5,689 nucleotides of DNA from Noviherbaspirillum sp. (GCA_028292785.1 JAQGLQ010000328.1:1-5689); one strand, 5' to 3'. Numbered from the stretch's first letter, positions 1 through 5,689 are shown. Notes: generated from the letters alone by a model not told the origin. Numbers and translations are program-made.

Positions 1-889
1 TCATGCCGTAAGCCTTGGGGTCCGCACCGAGCGCCGCGCGGCCGGCCGGGTCGATCAGGCCGGTGTCGAAATAAGCCGCCAGCGTGGCCGCGGTTTCCGT
101 CTCGACTTCTCTTTTCGCGGCCATAAAAGCATGGAAAAGGTTGAGCGCGAGCCACGGATGACGCTCGAACAATTCTCTCTTCATGACCACGGTATGGTTG
201 ATCGGAAAGATGCCGGTCTTGGCGAAATAACGCTGTGTCTCCACCTGCGGGTTCCGAAACAGCGGCTTGATGTAGGGGAGCGATTCGACATCGATCCGGC
301 TGCGATCGATCAGGTTGCGGTTGTTGTGGTACAGCAGGGTGCCGTCGAGCTCTCCGCGCACCAGCATCTCGCCGATGTTCGTTTCCGGTGCAATCTGGTT
401 GATGCGCACGCCCTCCGGCGGGCTGAAGCCGGTCGCCCCGGCGTGGCTCTTGTCCGGGCCGCGCTCCATGAACCATTCGATATGGCGGGCGTGGACATCG
501 AATTCATGTTCGAGGATGCCGCGCGACCAGAGCGCGGCGGTCTGCTGGTATTCGGCGACGCCGATGCGCTTGCCCATGAGGTCGGCCGGCGTCTCGATGC
601 CGGCGTCCTCGCGCACCAGGATGCTGGTATGGAAAAATCCGCGCGAGGTATAGACGGGCAGGGCGACCCAGCGCCGGTCGCCGCGCGAGACGGCGATGCA
701 GAGCGTGGACAGCGACATCTCCGAGATGTCGAAGTCGCCGAAGTGCAGCTGCCGCCAGAACATTTCGGAGGGATGCACGACGGTCGGCAGCAGCCGGACG
801 CCTTGCGGCTGGATGCGCCCCTGGATCAGGGGACGCGTGCGTTCGTTGTCGGAAAGGGCGATGCTCAGTGTCAGTGTTTCGGAACGCAT
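1..889 (-). CDS. 4,5-dihydroxyphthalate decarboxylase-like protein (3' end cut by window edge)
   Basis: An open frame reads leftward from the ATG at 887-889 for 296 codons and leaves the window with no stop, so the C-terminus is missing; the family is usually about 330 residues. GGAGG at 900-904, 10 bases upstream, supports this start. The protein resembles the Pht5/4,5-dihydroxyphthalate decarboxylase family, which removes a carboxylate from 4,5-dihydroxyphthalate to give protocatechuate. Family-like stretches are HPSEMFWRQLHF (residues 39-50), DISEMS (54-59), the EYQQTAALWSRG segment (113-124), HAGATGF (149-155) and KTGIFPINHTVVMKREL (224-240). The fold is that of a periplasmic binding protein, and databases often label such genes as ABC substrate-binding proteins. 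No signal peptide is visible, which favours a cytoplasmic enzyme. It diverges from ligJ, fitting a protocatechuate 4,5-cleavage island. The family is fairly sure, the exact substrate is not. Confidence 0.75.
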   Translation of the reverse strand, partial: MRSETLTLSIALSDNERTRPLIQGRIQPQGVRLLPTVVHPSEMFWRQLHFGDFDISEMSLSTLCIAVSRGDRRWVALPVYTSRGFFHTSILVREDAGIETPADLMGKRIGVAEYQQTAALWSRGILEHEFDVHARHIEWFMERGPDKSHAGATGFSPPEGVRINQIAPETNIGEMLVRGELDGTLLYHNNRNLIDRSRIDVESLPYIKPLFRNPQVETQRYFAKTGIFPINHTVVMKRELFERHPWLALNLFHAFMAAKREVETETAATLAAYFDTGLIDPAGRAALGADPKAYGM

Positions 890-928
890 GTGCGGTTTGC
901 CTCCAGGTCGATGGAATAGGCGCCGGTC

Positions 929-952
929 CGGCGTGCATGCAGGCGCACGCCG
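929..952 (-). promoter_or_regulatory. Perfect 8-bp hairpin in the presumed leader of the decarboxylase-like gene
   Basis: CGGCGTGC at 929-936 is the exact reverse complement of GCACGCCG at 945-952, with an 8-base loop. It sits about 25 bases upstream of the GGAGG of the leftward gene and would form a GC-rich stem in its leader RNA. An overlapping odd-centred palindrome, CGCCGG-T-CCGGCG (921-933), shares some of these bases, so the two structures exclude each other. No T-run follows, so it is not an ordinary intrinsic terminator. A role is unproven; GC-rich DNA yields such stems by chance. Confidence 0.3.
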
Positions 953-1002
953 ATTCTGCGGTGGATGGCGCGGGCCGGCAAGGCCATCGCCGCACTACCT
1001 GA

Positions 1003-1019
1003 TATAGCAGCTTGCTATA
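1003..1019. promoter_or_regulatory. 17-bp palindrome, candidate operator
   Basis: TATAGCA-GCT-TGCTATA is a perfect inverted repeat with 7-bp arms and a 3-base centre, in an AT-richer island within GC-rich surroundings. The size and symmetry are typical of a site for a dimeric helix-turn-helix repressor or activator. Which family (GntR, LysR, IclR, MarR or other) cannot be told. It lies 114 bases upstream of the leftward start codon and about 300 bases from ligJ, so control of the leftward promoter seems more likely. The arms contain TATA-rich stretches that could overlap a -10 element. Confidence 0.5.
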
Positions 1020-1020
1020 A

Positions 1021-1034
1021 CGTCATGCTTGACG
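1021..1034. promoter_or_regulatory. Second inverted repeat adjacent to the 17-bp palindrome
   Basis: CGTCA-TGCT-TGACG is a perfect inverted repeat with 5-bp arms. It begins one base after the end of the 1003-1019 palindrome. The right arm is part of TTGACG (1029-1034), which resembles a -35 hexamer, but no good -10 lies about 17 bases downstream. It could be a second half of a composite operator; alone it would be weak evidence. Confidence 0.35.
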
Positions 1035-1156
1035 AAGCGATCATCGCCACGCGCAGGGCGCCAGTGGCGGCCACGACGTTGAACGTATGAAGATGTCGAA
1101 GGCCGACACAGATGTGGGGTGCACAGTGGTCCGAGAAAGGTCGAGCCAATAAGTAA

Positions 1157-1168
1157 ATTCGAACGAAT
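1157..1168. promoter_or_regulatory. 12-bp palindrome, possible ligJ-side operator
   Basis: ATTCG-AA-CGAAT is a perfect 12-bp palindrome about 150 bases upstream of ligJ, in an AT-richer patch (roughly 1146-1200). It differs in sequence from the palindrome at 1003-1019, so it would need another regulator or be chance. No clear promoter hexamers flank it. Confidence 0.25.
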
Positions 1169-1288
1169 CCCAACTGATAAAGCAACCACGCTTCCTGTCC
1201 TGGTGCGGATACTGAACGGGATTTCATACATGCATAAGCTGGCCGCCATGGGCTCACCCGATCGCCGGCAAATATGCGCGGAGAAGTC

Positions 1289-1324
1289 ATGATTCCCGCA
1301 ACCATAGGGTGGGCCACAACATGA
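1289..1324 (+). CDS. Possible 11-codon leader ORF coupled to ligJ
   Basis: An ATG at 1289-1291 is preceded by GGAG at 1280-1283 with a 5-base spacer, a better ribosome binding site than the one in front of ligJ. The frame encodes [11 protein letters not shown] and stops at TGA 1322-1324. That stop overlaps the ligJ ATG (1321-1323) in the classic ATGA arrangement. This suggests that ribosomes loaded on the leader ORF re-initiate on ligJ, i.e. translational coupling. The peptide resembles nothing known and lacks runs of one amino acid that would suggest attenuation. An ORF this short may be chance, but the combination of site, spacing and ATGA overlap is notable. Confidence 0.4.
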   Translation: MIPATIGWATT

Positions 1325-2358
1325 ACCAACCGTTGATCATCGATTGTCACGGCCATTACACTACCGCTCCGCCAGCGCTCGAAGCGTGGCGCAAGCGGCA
1401 GATCGCCCATCTCGATACGCCCACTCTGGGGCCCAGGCCGTCGGACTTGACGATCAGCGACGACGAACTGCGGGAATCGATCGAGGCGAACCAGTTGCGC
1501 CAGATGAAAGAACGCGGCTGCGACCTGACGATTTTCTCGCCGCGCGCCAGTTTCATGGCCCACCACATCGGCGATTTCCAGACCAGCGCAACCTGGGCCG
1601 CCATCTGCAATGAACTGTGCTACCGGATCTCGATGCTGTTTCCGGACAATTTCGCCAGCGCCGCCATGCTGCCGCAGTCGCCCGGCGCGGACCCGCGCAG
1701 CTGCATTGCCGAGCTGGAAAGATGCGTCAAGGACTACGGCTTCGTGGGGATCAACCTGAACCCCGACCCGTCCGGCGGCCATTGGACCTCGCCGCCATTG
1801 TCCGACCGGCACTGGTACCCGCTGTACGAGAAGATGGTGGAGTACGAGATTCCAGCCATGATCCATGTCAGTACCAGTTGCAACCCGTGCTTTCACACCA
1901 CCGGCGCGCATTATCTGAATGCCGATACCACCGCCTTCATGCAGTGCCTGACCAGCGACTTGTTTACGGATTTTCCGACGCTGAAGTTCCTGATTCCCCA
2001 CGGCGGCGGAGCGGTCCCGTATCATTGGGGCCGGTTTCGCGGGCTGGCCCAGGAACTGAACAAGCCCTTGTTGAGCGAGCACTTGCTCAACAACATTTTC
2101 TTCGATACCTGCGTCTATCACCAGCCGGGCATCGACCTGCTGACCAAGGTCATTCCCATCGAGAACGTGCTGTTTGCCTCGGAGATGATAGGCGCGGTGC
2201 GCGGCATCGACCCCGAGACGGGACATTACTACGACGACACCCGGCGCTACATCGAGGCCGCGAGCCTGGACGAGGAAGCGCGCTACAAGATATTCGAAGG
2301 CAATGCGCGCCGCGTGTATCCACGTCTGGATGCCGCACTGAAGAAGAAAGGACGCTGA
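1321..2358 (+). CDS. ligJ: 4-oxalomesaconate hydratase (LigJ)
   Basis: The 345-residue product is a clear LigJ of the amidohydrolase superfamily, close in length and sequence to the Sphingobium SYK-6 enzyme as I recall it. It adds water to 4-oxalomesaconate, giving 4-carboxy-4-hydroxy-2-oxoadipate, late in the protocatechuate 4,5-cleavage and gallate pathways, in the cytoplasm. Visible metal and catalytic positions are H10 and H12 in DCHGH, H182 in IHVST, H227 in [16 protein letters not shown] and E288 in SEMIGAVRG. These fall at a constant offset of four from the residues reported for the SYK-6 enzyme. The segment [16 protein letters not shown] (about 145-160) is also typical. Start choice: ATG 1321 has only a weak GGGTGGG upstream (1307-1313). 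An in-frame GTG at 1309 would add four residues but has no ribosome binding site at the right distance. The ATG overlaps the stop of a possible leader ORF. The aldolase gene follows after 2 bases, so the two form an operon. Confidence 0.95.
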   Translation: MNQPLIIDCHGHYTTAPPALEAWRKRQIAHLDTPTLGPRPSDLTISDDELRESIEANQLRQMKERGCDLTIFSPRASFMAHHIGDFQTSATWAAICNELCYRISMLFPDNFASAAMLPQSPGADPRSCIAELERCVKDYGFVGINLNPDPSGGHWTSPPLSDRHWYPLYEKMVEYEIPAMIHVSTSCNPCFHTTGAHYLNADTTAFMQCLTSDLFTDFPTLKFLIPHGGGAVPYHWGRFRGLAQELNKPLLSEHLLNNIFFDTCVYHQPGIDLLTKVIPIENVLFASEMIGAVRGIDPETGHYYDDTRRYIEAASLDEEARYKIFEGNARRVYPRLDAALKKKGR

Positions 2359-2360
2359 GC

Positions 2361-3059
2361 ATGACGACGCCATTAATCAATCAGCTTGGCATCGTCAAGC
2401 GAAACATCGAGCGCGCGGAGCGCGCGATTGTCGATCATCTTGGTCGATTCGGCAGCGCCACCATCCATGAGGCGATGGGGAGGGTCGGCCTGATGAAACC
2501 CTACATGCGGCCGATCTATCCCGATGCGCACGTGGCCGGCACGGCCGTCACCGTGCTGCTGCACCCGGGCGACAACTGGATGATGCATGTGGTCGCCGAG
2601 CATATCCAGCCCGGCGACATCGTCATTGCGGCAATCACCGCCGAATGCACCGATGGCTATTTCGGCGACTTGCTCGCGACGAGCTTCATGGCGCGCGGCG
2701 CCCGGGCTCTGGTCATCGATGCAGGCGTGCGCGATGTGCGGGTACTGAAGGAAATGGGTTTCCCGGTGTGGAGCAAGGCGATCAGCGCCAAAGGCACGAT
2801 CAAAGCCACCATCGGCTCGGTCAATATTCCGGTATTGTGCGCGGGCGCTCTCGTCCATCCGGGCGACGCCGTCGTGGCCGACGACGACGGCGTCGTGGTG
2901 GTGCCGGCCGCGGATGCGGCGCGCGTAGCCGCGATTGCCCAGAAGCGGGAAGATCTCGAAGTCGAGAAGCGCGCCAAGCTTGCCGCCGGCGTCCTTGGCC
3001 TGGATATGTACGACATGCGTGATCCGCTTGCCAAGGCCGGCTTGAAATATATCGACTGA
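2361..3059 (+). CDS. ligK: 4-hydroxy-4-methyl-2-oxoglutarate / 4-carboxy-4-hydroxy-2-oxoadipate aldolase
   Basis: The 232-residue protein belongs to the RraA-like class II pyruvate aldolases (LigK, ProA, GalC; usually about 230-240 residues). It cleaves 4-carboxy-4-hydroxy-2-oxoadipate, the LigJ product, to pyruvate and oxaloacetate, and typically also acts on 4-hydroxy-4-methyl-2-oxoglutarate. The family's D-X20-R-D signature is intact: D103 in YFGDLLATS, then R124 and D125 in DAGVRDV; these residues bind the divalent metal and pyruvate. The C-terminal half has [16 protein letters not shown] (167-182), usual in this fold. AAGGA at 2348-2352, 8 bases ahead of the ATG, supports the start; the frame stays open further upstream only by overlapping ligJ out of frame. 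Just 2 bases separate it from ligJ, placing consecutive pathway steps in one transcript. RraA itself (RNase E inhibitor) shares the fold but is shorter, and the context argues against it. Confidence 0.93.
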   Translation: MTTPLINQLGIVKRNIERAERAIVDHLGRFGSATIHEAMGRVGLMKPYMRPIYPDAHVAGTAVTVLLHPGDNWMMHVVAEHIQPGDIVIAAITAECTDGYFGDLLATSFMARGARALVIDAGVRDVRVLKEMGFPVWSKAISAKGTIKATIGSVNIPVLCAGALVHPGDAVVADDDGVVVVPAADAARVAAIAQKREDLEVEKRAKLAAGVLGLDMYDMRDPLAKAGLKYID

Positions 3060-3153
3060 TCCAGTGCGATTGATCTGAACTGCTAAAAGACCAATTCTGA
3101 AATTGACTACAAATTACCGTAGCAATCGGAAGTAACCTTGGGCTGCGCTGCCG

Positions 3154-3179
3154 CGCTCCTTCGCCAGGTCGAAGGAGCG
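3154..3179. terminator. Perfect 10-bp hairpin between convergent genes, possible bidirectional terminator
   Basis: CGCTCCTTCG (3154-3163) pairs perfectly with CGAAGGAGCG (3170-3179) around the 6-base loop CCAGGT. It lies in the 136-base spacer between the convergent aldolase and TctC genes, 17 bases past the end of the latter on its strand, where a shared terminator is expected. Neither side has a T-run, so it is not a canonical intrinsic terminator; it may instead block 3' decay or act with Rho. Confidence 0.5.
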
Positions 3180-3195
3180 TCACGGGGATCTCGCT

Positions 3196-4197
3196 TTACT
3201 CGGCCGAAATGTTGTTGTTGCGGATAATTTGGCCAACGGTATCCGATTCGTTCTGCATAATCGCTCGCATTTCAGAGGAGGTGGATGTTTTCACCTCCAG
3301 CCCCGTCTTTTCAAGGCCGGATTTGATGTCGGGCTGGGCGATGATGCTCCGCAATTCCGCATTCAGCCGACTTACGATCGCTTCCGGCGTTTCCTTCGGT
3401 GCTACGAAGGCGTACCACATGTCAGCGTCCACTCCGTTGATGCCCACTTCCTTCAGAGTCGGCACATCAGGAGCTTTGGCGTTGCGTCGCGGGCTAATGA
3501 TGGCGAGCGGCACCAGCTTGCCGCCGGTAACATGCGGCATCGCTTGGTGGATCGGCACCAACGCGGCAGTAACCACGCCTCCAATCAAATCGTTGAGTGC
3601 GCCTGCGCTGCCCTTGTACGGGATGTGCAGCATTTTAATGCCTGCACTGTCGTTGAATAACGCCATCTTGAGGAATTGGGACGTTCCAACGCCGGGCGAT
3701 GCAAACGTCAGCTGGTTCGGCTCGGCCTTGGCCTTCGCAATGAGATTGACAGCACTCTTGATACCGGATTGCGGATTGGTTACCAGCATTAGCGTTCCGT
3801 TGCCGGCGAGCGTGATCGGTGCAAAATCGGTGAGCGGATTGAACGAAAGCTTCTTATAGAGATACGCCGACGCCATCGTACCTTCACCTATCATAAGCAG
3901 CGTGGCCCCGTCAGCTGGCGCCCTGGCGACGGTGGCCGCACCGATCGTACCGCTTGCACCAGGCATGTTCTCGACTACCACCGGCACTCCCAGCCGTTCG
4001 GCTAACGCCGGACCGACGATGCGCGCAATGGAATCGTATCCAGTGCCCGGGGTATAAGGAACGACGATCTTGATCGTCTTGGAGGGATAGGCTTGTGCAG
4101 ATGCATTCGACACGGTGAATGTCGTCACAACGGCGGATGCAATCGCCATCAGAATGCCGGCATAGCGGGAACGCAGGTTGGCGTGACAGAGCCCCAT
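3196..4197 (-). CDS. Bug/TctC-family periplasmic solute-binding protein
   Basis: The 333-residue product is a Bug (tripartite tricarboxylate transporter TctC-type) binding protein of normal length. It starts with a Sec signal peptide: basic residues R9 and R11, a hydrophobic stretch from about 14 to 29, and a likely cleavage at ASA (32-34) or AQA (34-36) just before YPSKTIKIVVPY. Family motifs follow: PYTPGTGYDSIAR (47-59), the ENMPGASGTIGAATVAR segment (76-92), ASPGVGTSQF (166-175), HIPYKGSAGALNDLIGG (191-207) and APDVPTLKEVG (242-252). AAGGAG at 4205-4210, 7 bases before the ATG at 4195-4197, fixes the start. Such proteins bind carboxylates in the periplasm, for uptake or for signalling. 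No TctA/TctB membrane genes are nearby, so it is an orphan. It lies 114 bases downstream of the Rieske oxygenase gene on the same strand and may share its transcript. An aromatic acid ligand is inferred only from context. Base composition looks less GC-rich than ligJ-ligK. Confidence 0.92.
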   Translation of the reverse strand: MGLCHANLRSRYAGILMAIASAVVTTFTVSNASAQAYPSKTIKIVVPYTPGTGYDSIARIVGPALAERLGVPVVVENMPGASGTIGAATVARAPADGATLLMIGEGTMASAYLYKKLSFNPLTDFAPITLAGNGTLMLVTNPQSGIKSAVNLIAKAKAEPNQLTFASPGVGTSQFLKMALFNDSAGIKMLHIPYKGSAGALNDLIGGVVTAALVPIHQAMPHVTGGKLVPLAIISPRRNAKAPDVPTLKEVGINGVDADMWYAFVAPKETPEAIVSRLNAELRSIIAQPDIKSGLEKTGLEVKTSTSSEMRAIMQNESDTVGQIIRNNNISAE

Positions 4198-4311
4198 GGG
4201 TTTGCTCCTTCAATATCGATAGATTTAGAAAAGAAGAGGTTTACTCGCGCCTCATCGTGGACCGCCCTTGCTCCTTGCTTAAACTGCCGGATTTGCTTCA
4301 GTAATGAATAG
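4198..4311 (-). other. Spacer between Rieske oxygenase and TctC genes
   Basis: This is a 114-base gap between two leftward genes. Apart from AAGGAG (4205-4210), the ribosome binding site of the TctC gene, I see no terminator-like hairpin with a T-run and no convincing promoter. Read-through from the oxygenase gene is therefore plausible, though a separate promoter cannot be excluded. Confidence 0.45.
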
Positions 4312-5601
4312 TCAGATCTGTTGTGACCCGTGCGTCCAATTCCCGGCGCCTTCGAGGGTTGTCGTTTTCGGTAGAAGTACTGTGGCCGGACGCTTGTTGT
4401 ATATCGCGCCACCGCCGGCCGCCTTCGGCATGCGGCCTTCTGCCATGTCCTTCGCGAGGCGGATCAGCAAGCGCCGATACCGCACGATTGCAAGGTCGGA
4501 ATGACCGAGGTTTTCCCTGGTGCGATCGATCATTTTTCCCATACTCTCCTGCACGGCGGCATCCTGGTTTTGAACGCCCTCTATACCTGTGAAACTGTCA
4601 TTGCGCTGGCGTTCTCGATCGATCATAAAGTCGTTGGACATGTTGTAGATCGGCTGGTAATGCTCGTCAACGGGCCCCCAAAAGCCGTTGCGGCCACCGA
4701 AATACTCCCTTTCCGCTTCAGAGAATTCGCCGCGAGGATTCGCATGAAACGACCATGTCCAGCAATTTTCGTCGTCGATCGGCACCCATGCATGTCCGTA
4801 ATAGGCGGCGCCCAGCGAATCGTTGGGGTCGCATGTCGGCGGCGTCAGCGTATAGAACGGCAGCAGGAATTGCGTGATACGCCAGTAGTAGGTACTCTCG
4901 TCCGCGGTGCGACGCGCGTTGATTTGCAATCCATGTTCTGCTTCGCTGACGCTGAACACCGGATGCTTGTCGATTTCGAGGTATTTCCAAACCTCCGGCG
5001 AATCCTGGAAATTGAAACCGGTGGGCTTCCTCTCCTTGTGGCCATGCAAAAACGACACATGGCTCGAATCTATCCCGCCTTCGACCGCCTGTGTCCAGTT
5101 AGTATGCTGCACCCTCTTGGTCACCGTGCGCTGCATCTTCGGCAGACGCGTCCACTCGAAGTCCGGCAACTCCGGAACAGAGTCCTTCGGGCCCATGTAC
5201 ACCCATACAACGCCGCCACGTACAGCCGCCTTATAAGCCGTGATCTTCACACGGTCCTTGTAGCCGTTATCCACGGGCTCCGAAGGAATATCGACGCAAT
5301 TGCCGTTAACGTCGAACTTCCATCCATGATAGACGCAGCGGATGCCGCTCTTTTCGTTACGGCCGAAGAAAAGCCCGGCGCGACGGTGAGCACAATACGC
5401 TTCCACAATGCCGACCTTATCGTCAGTGTCCCGGAAGGCGATCAGGTCCTCTCCCAGCAGGCGCAGGCGCACAGGGGCGCAGTCAGGCTTTGCAATTTCT
5501 TCTTCGAGCAGTGCGGGTAACCAGAAGCGGCGCATCAGTTCCCCCATCGGCGTTCCGGGACCAACACGGCACAACAGTTCATTGTCTTCGTGTGACAGCA
5601 T
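4312..5601 (-). CDS. Rieske non-heme iron aromatic ring-hydroxylating oxygenase, phthalate 4,5-dioxygenase type
   Basis: The 429-residue protein is a Rieske oxygenase alpha subunit of the phthalate dioxygenase/O-demethylase group, whose members are about 430-450 residues. The N-terminal [2Fe-2S] site is complete: C70-A-H72, 16 residues, then C89-V-Y-H92 followed by GWKFD. The catalytic iron site has H181 and H186 in GIDSSHVSFLH, the bridging D178 between Rieske and iron centres, and a probable third ligand D347 in EGVQNQDAAVQESMG. The opening MLSHEDNELLCRVGPGTPMG is typical of phthalate-dioxygenase-like enzymes. It needs a separate reductase, not found here. GGAG lies 6 bases before the ATG at 5599-5601. 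An unidentified gene ends 33 bases upstream, so an operon with it is likely. Context with a dihydroxyphthalate decarboxylase-like gene suggests a phthalate-type substrate, but demethylases of lignin aromatics belong to the same broad group, so the substrate stays open. Confidence 0.92.
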   Translation of the reverse strand: MLSHEDNELLCRVGPGTPMGELMRRFWLPALLEEEIAKPDCAPVRLRLLGEDLIAFRDTDDKVGIVEAYCAHRRAGLFFGRNEKSGIRCVYHGWKFDVNGNCVDIPSEPVDNGYKDRVKITAYKAAVRGGVVWVYMGPKDSVPELPDFEWTRLPKMQRTVTKRVQHTNWTQAVEGGIDSSHVSFLHGHKERKPTGFNFQDSPEVWKYLEIDKHPVFSVSEAEHGLQINARRTADESTYYWRITQFLLPFYTLTPPTCDPNDSLGAAYYGHAWVPIDDENCWTWSFHANPRGEFSEAEREYFGGRNGFWGPVDEHYQPIYNMSNDFMIDRERQRNDSFTGIEGVQNQDAAVQESMGKMIDRTRENLGHSDLAIVRYRRLLIRLAKDMAEGRMPKAAGGGAIYNKRPATVLLPKTTTLEGAGNWTHGSQQI

Positions 5602-5634
5602 GTATTTCTCCTTCTGGTTTCTTGTCGGCCGCGC

Positions 5635-5689
5635 TCAAAGCGTGTTTTCGAAAATCATGTGTCCCATTGCGGTGTTGGATGCCGGCACA
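5635..5689 (-). CDS. C-terminal end of an unidentified upstream gene
   Basis: A leftward frame enters from the right edge and ends at TGA 5635-5637, giving a C-terminus of PASNTAMGHMIFENTL. The stop lies 33 bases before the Rieske oxygenase start, with that gene's ribosome binding site in the gap, as expected for an upstream operon member. Another frame is open across this stretch, so the reading frame is not certain. Seventeen residues are too few to name a family; an oxygenase reductase, a diol dehydrogenase or another catabolic enzyme would fit the context, but nothing seen here decides it. Confidence 0.45.
   Translation of the reverse strand, partial: VPASNTAMGHMIFENTL

Larger units (their letters stand above)
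890..1320. other. Divergent intergenic region between decarboxylase-like gene and ligJ
   Basis: These 431 bases lie between divergently transcribed genes, so promoters for both directions should be here. I see no convincing sigma-70 -35/-10 pair in either direction. What can be seen are perfect inverted repeats at 929-952, 1003-1019, 1021-1034 and 1157-1168, and a possible 11-codon leader ORF at 1289-1324. The longer open frames crossing the region look like chance frames: they have no recognisable protein features and no ribosome binding site that I can support. No regulator gene is present. Confidence 0.6.

Noticed and set aside
131..919. Rightward open frame of 262 codons across the left gene
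   Set aside because: It is the antisense of the decarboxylase-like reading frame, which has family motifs and a GGAGG site.
995..1249. 84-codon leftward frame in the divergent intergenic region
   Set aside because: No recognisable domain, low-complexity arginine-rich tail, no supported ribosome binding site, and it crosses the palindromes that look regulatory.
2068..2093. Perfect 9-bp inverted repeat TTGTTGAGC / GCTCAACAA inside ligJ
   Set aside because: It encodes the family-typical [10 protein letters not shown] stretch; no sign of a terminator or regulatory role.
1617..2360. Upstream extension of the aldolase frame through ligJ
   Set aside because: This part is an out-of-frame reading of ligJ; the aldolase homology starts at 2361 with its own ribosome binding site.
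1015..2373. Long leftward open frame of about 450 codons antisense to ligJ
   Set aside because: It mirrors the ligJ codon structure, shows no recognisable protein motif, and the opposite strand encodes an unmistakable LigJ. High-GC genes often produce such antisense frames.
2864..2895. Perfect 12-bp inverted repeat with an 8-base loop inside the aldolase gene
   Set aside because: It follows from codons for the alternating D/V run of the conserved [16 protein letters not shown] motif in high-GC DNA, so coding explains it.
3092..3105. CAATT-CTGA-AATTG inverted repeat after the aldolase gene
   Set aside because: Only a 5-bp AT-rich stem with no T-run, too weak to call.
4523..4627. Direct repeat CGATCGATCAT seen twice in the Rieske gene
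   Set aside because: Both copies encode MIDR in normal parts of the C-terminal domain; two copies are not an array.
4501..5520. Long rightward open frame of about 340 codons antisense to the Rieske oxygenase
   Set aside because: No family resemblance, and it lies wholly within a gene with intact Rieske and iron ligand motifs on the other strand.

Overview
The window looks like part of an aromatic-acid catabolism island from a GC-rich proteobacterium, most likely a betaproteobacterium of the Burkholderiales (Bordetella/Achromobacter/Burkholderia-like). That placement is an inference. It rests on the GC-rich coding style, a Bug/TctC-type solute-binding protein (a family greatly expanded in that group) and close resemblance to ligJ/ligK-type 4,5-cleavage genes. 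No rRNA, tRNA, insertion sequence or CRISPR was seen.

Layout from left to right. A leftward gene (1-889, cut by the window edge) encodes a 4,5-dihydroxyphthalate decarboxylase-like protein. It is followed by a 431-base divergent intergenic region holding several perfect inverted repeats and a possible 11-codon leader ORF. Then come two rightward, tightly packed genes: ligJ (4-oxalomesaconate hydratase, 1321-2358) and a ligK/proA/galC-type HMG/CHA aldolase (2361-3059). A short convergent spacer with a perfect 10-bp hairpin (3154-3179) separates them from two leftward genes: a Bug/TctC periplasmic binding protein (3196-4197) and, upstream of it, a phthalate-dioxygenase-type Rieske oxygenase subunit (4312-5601). 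The last 55 bases carry the C-terminal end of one more leftward gene, not identified.

How the genes could work together (inference from families): the Bug protein captures an aromatic or related carboxylate in the periplasm. The Rieske oxygenase hydroxylates (or O-demethylates) a carboxylated aromatic ring. The decarboxylase-like protein removes a carboxyl group to give a protocatechuate-type compound. After meta 4,5-cleavage by enzymes not in this window, LigJ hydrates 4-oxalomesaconate to 4-carboxy-4-hydroxy-2-oxoadipate, and the aldolase splits that into pyruvate and oxaloacetate. The ring-cleavage dioxygenase, the semialdehyde dehydrogenase, the PDC hydrolase, a diol dehydrogenase, an oxygenase reductase and a regulator are all absent here and must be sought in the flanks. 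The exact starting substrate cannot be decided from the sequence. Phthalate is the simplest guess, but a related carboxylated or methoxylated aromatic is equally open.
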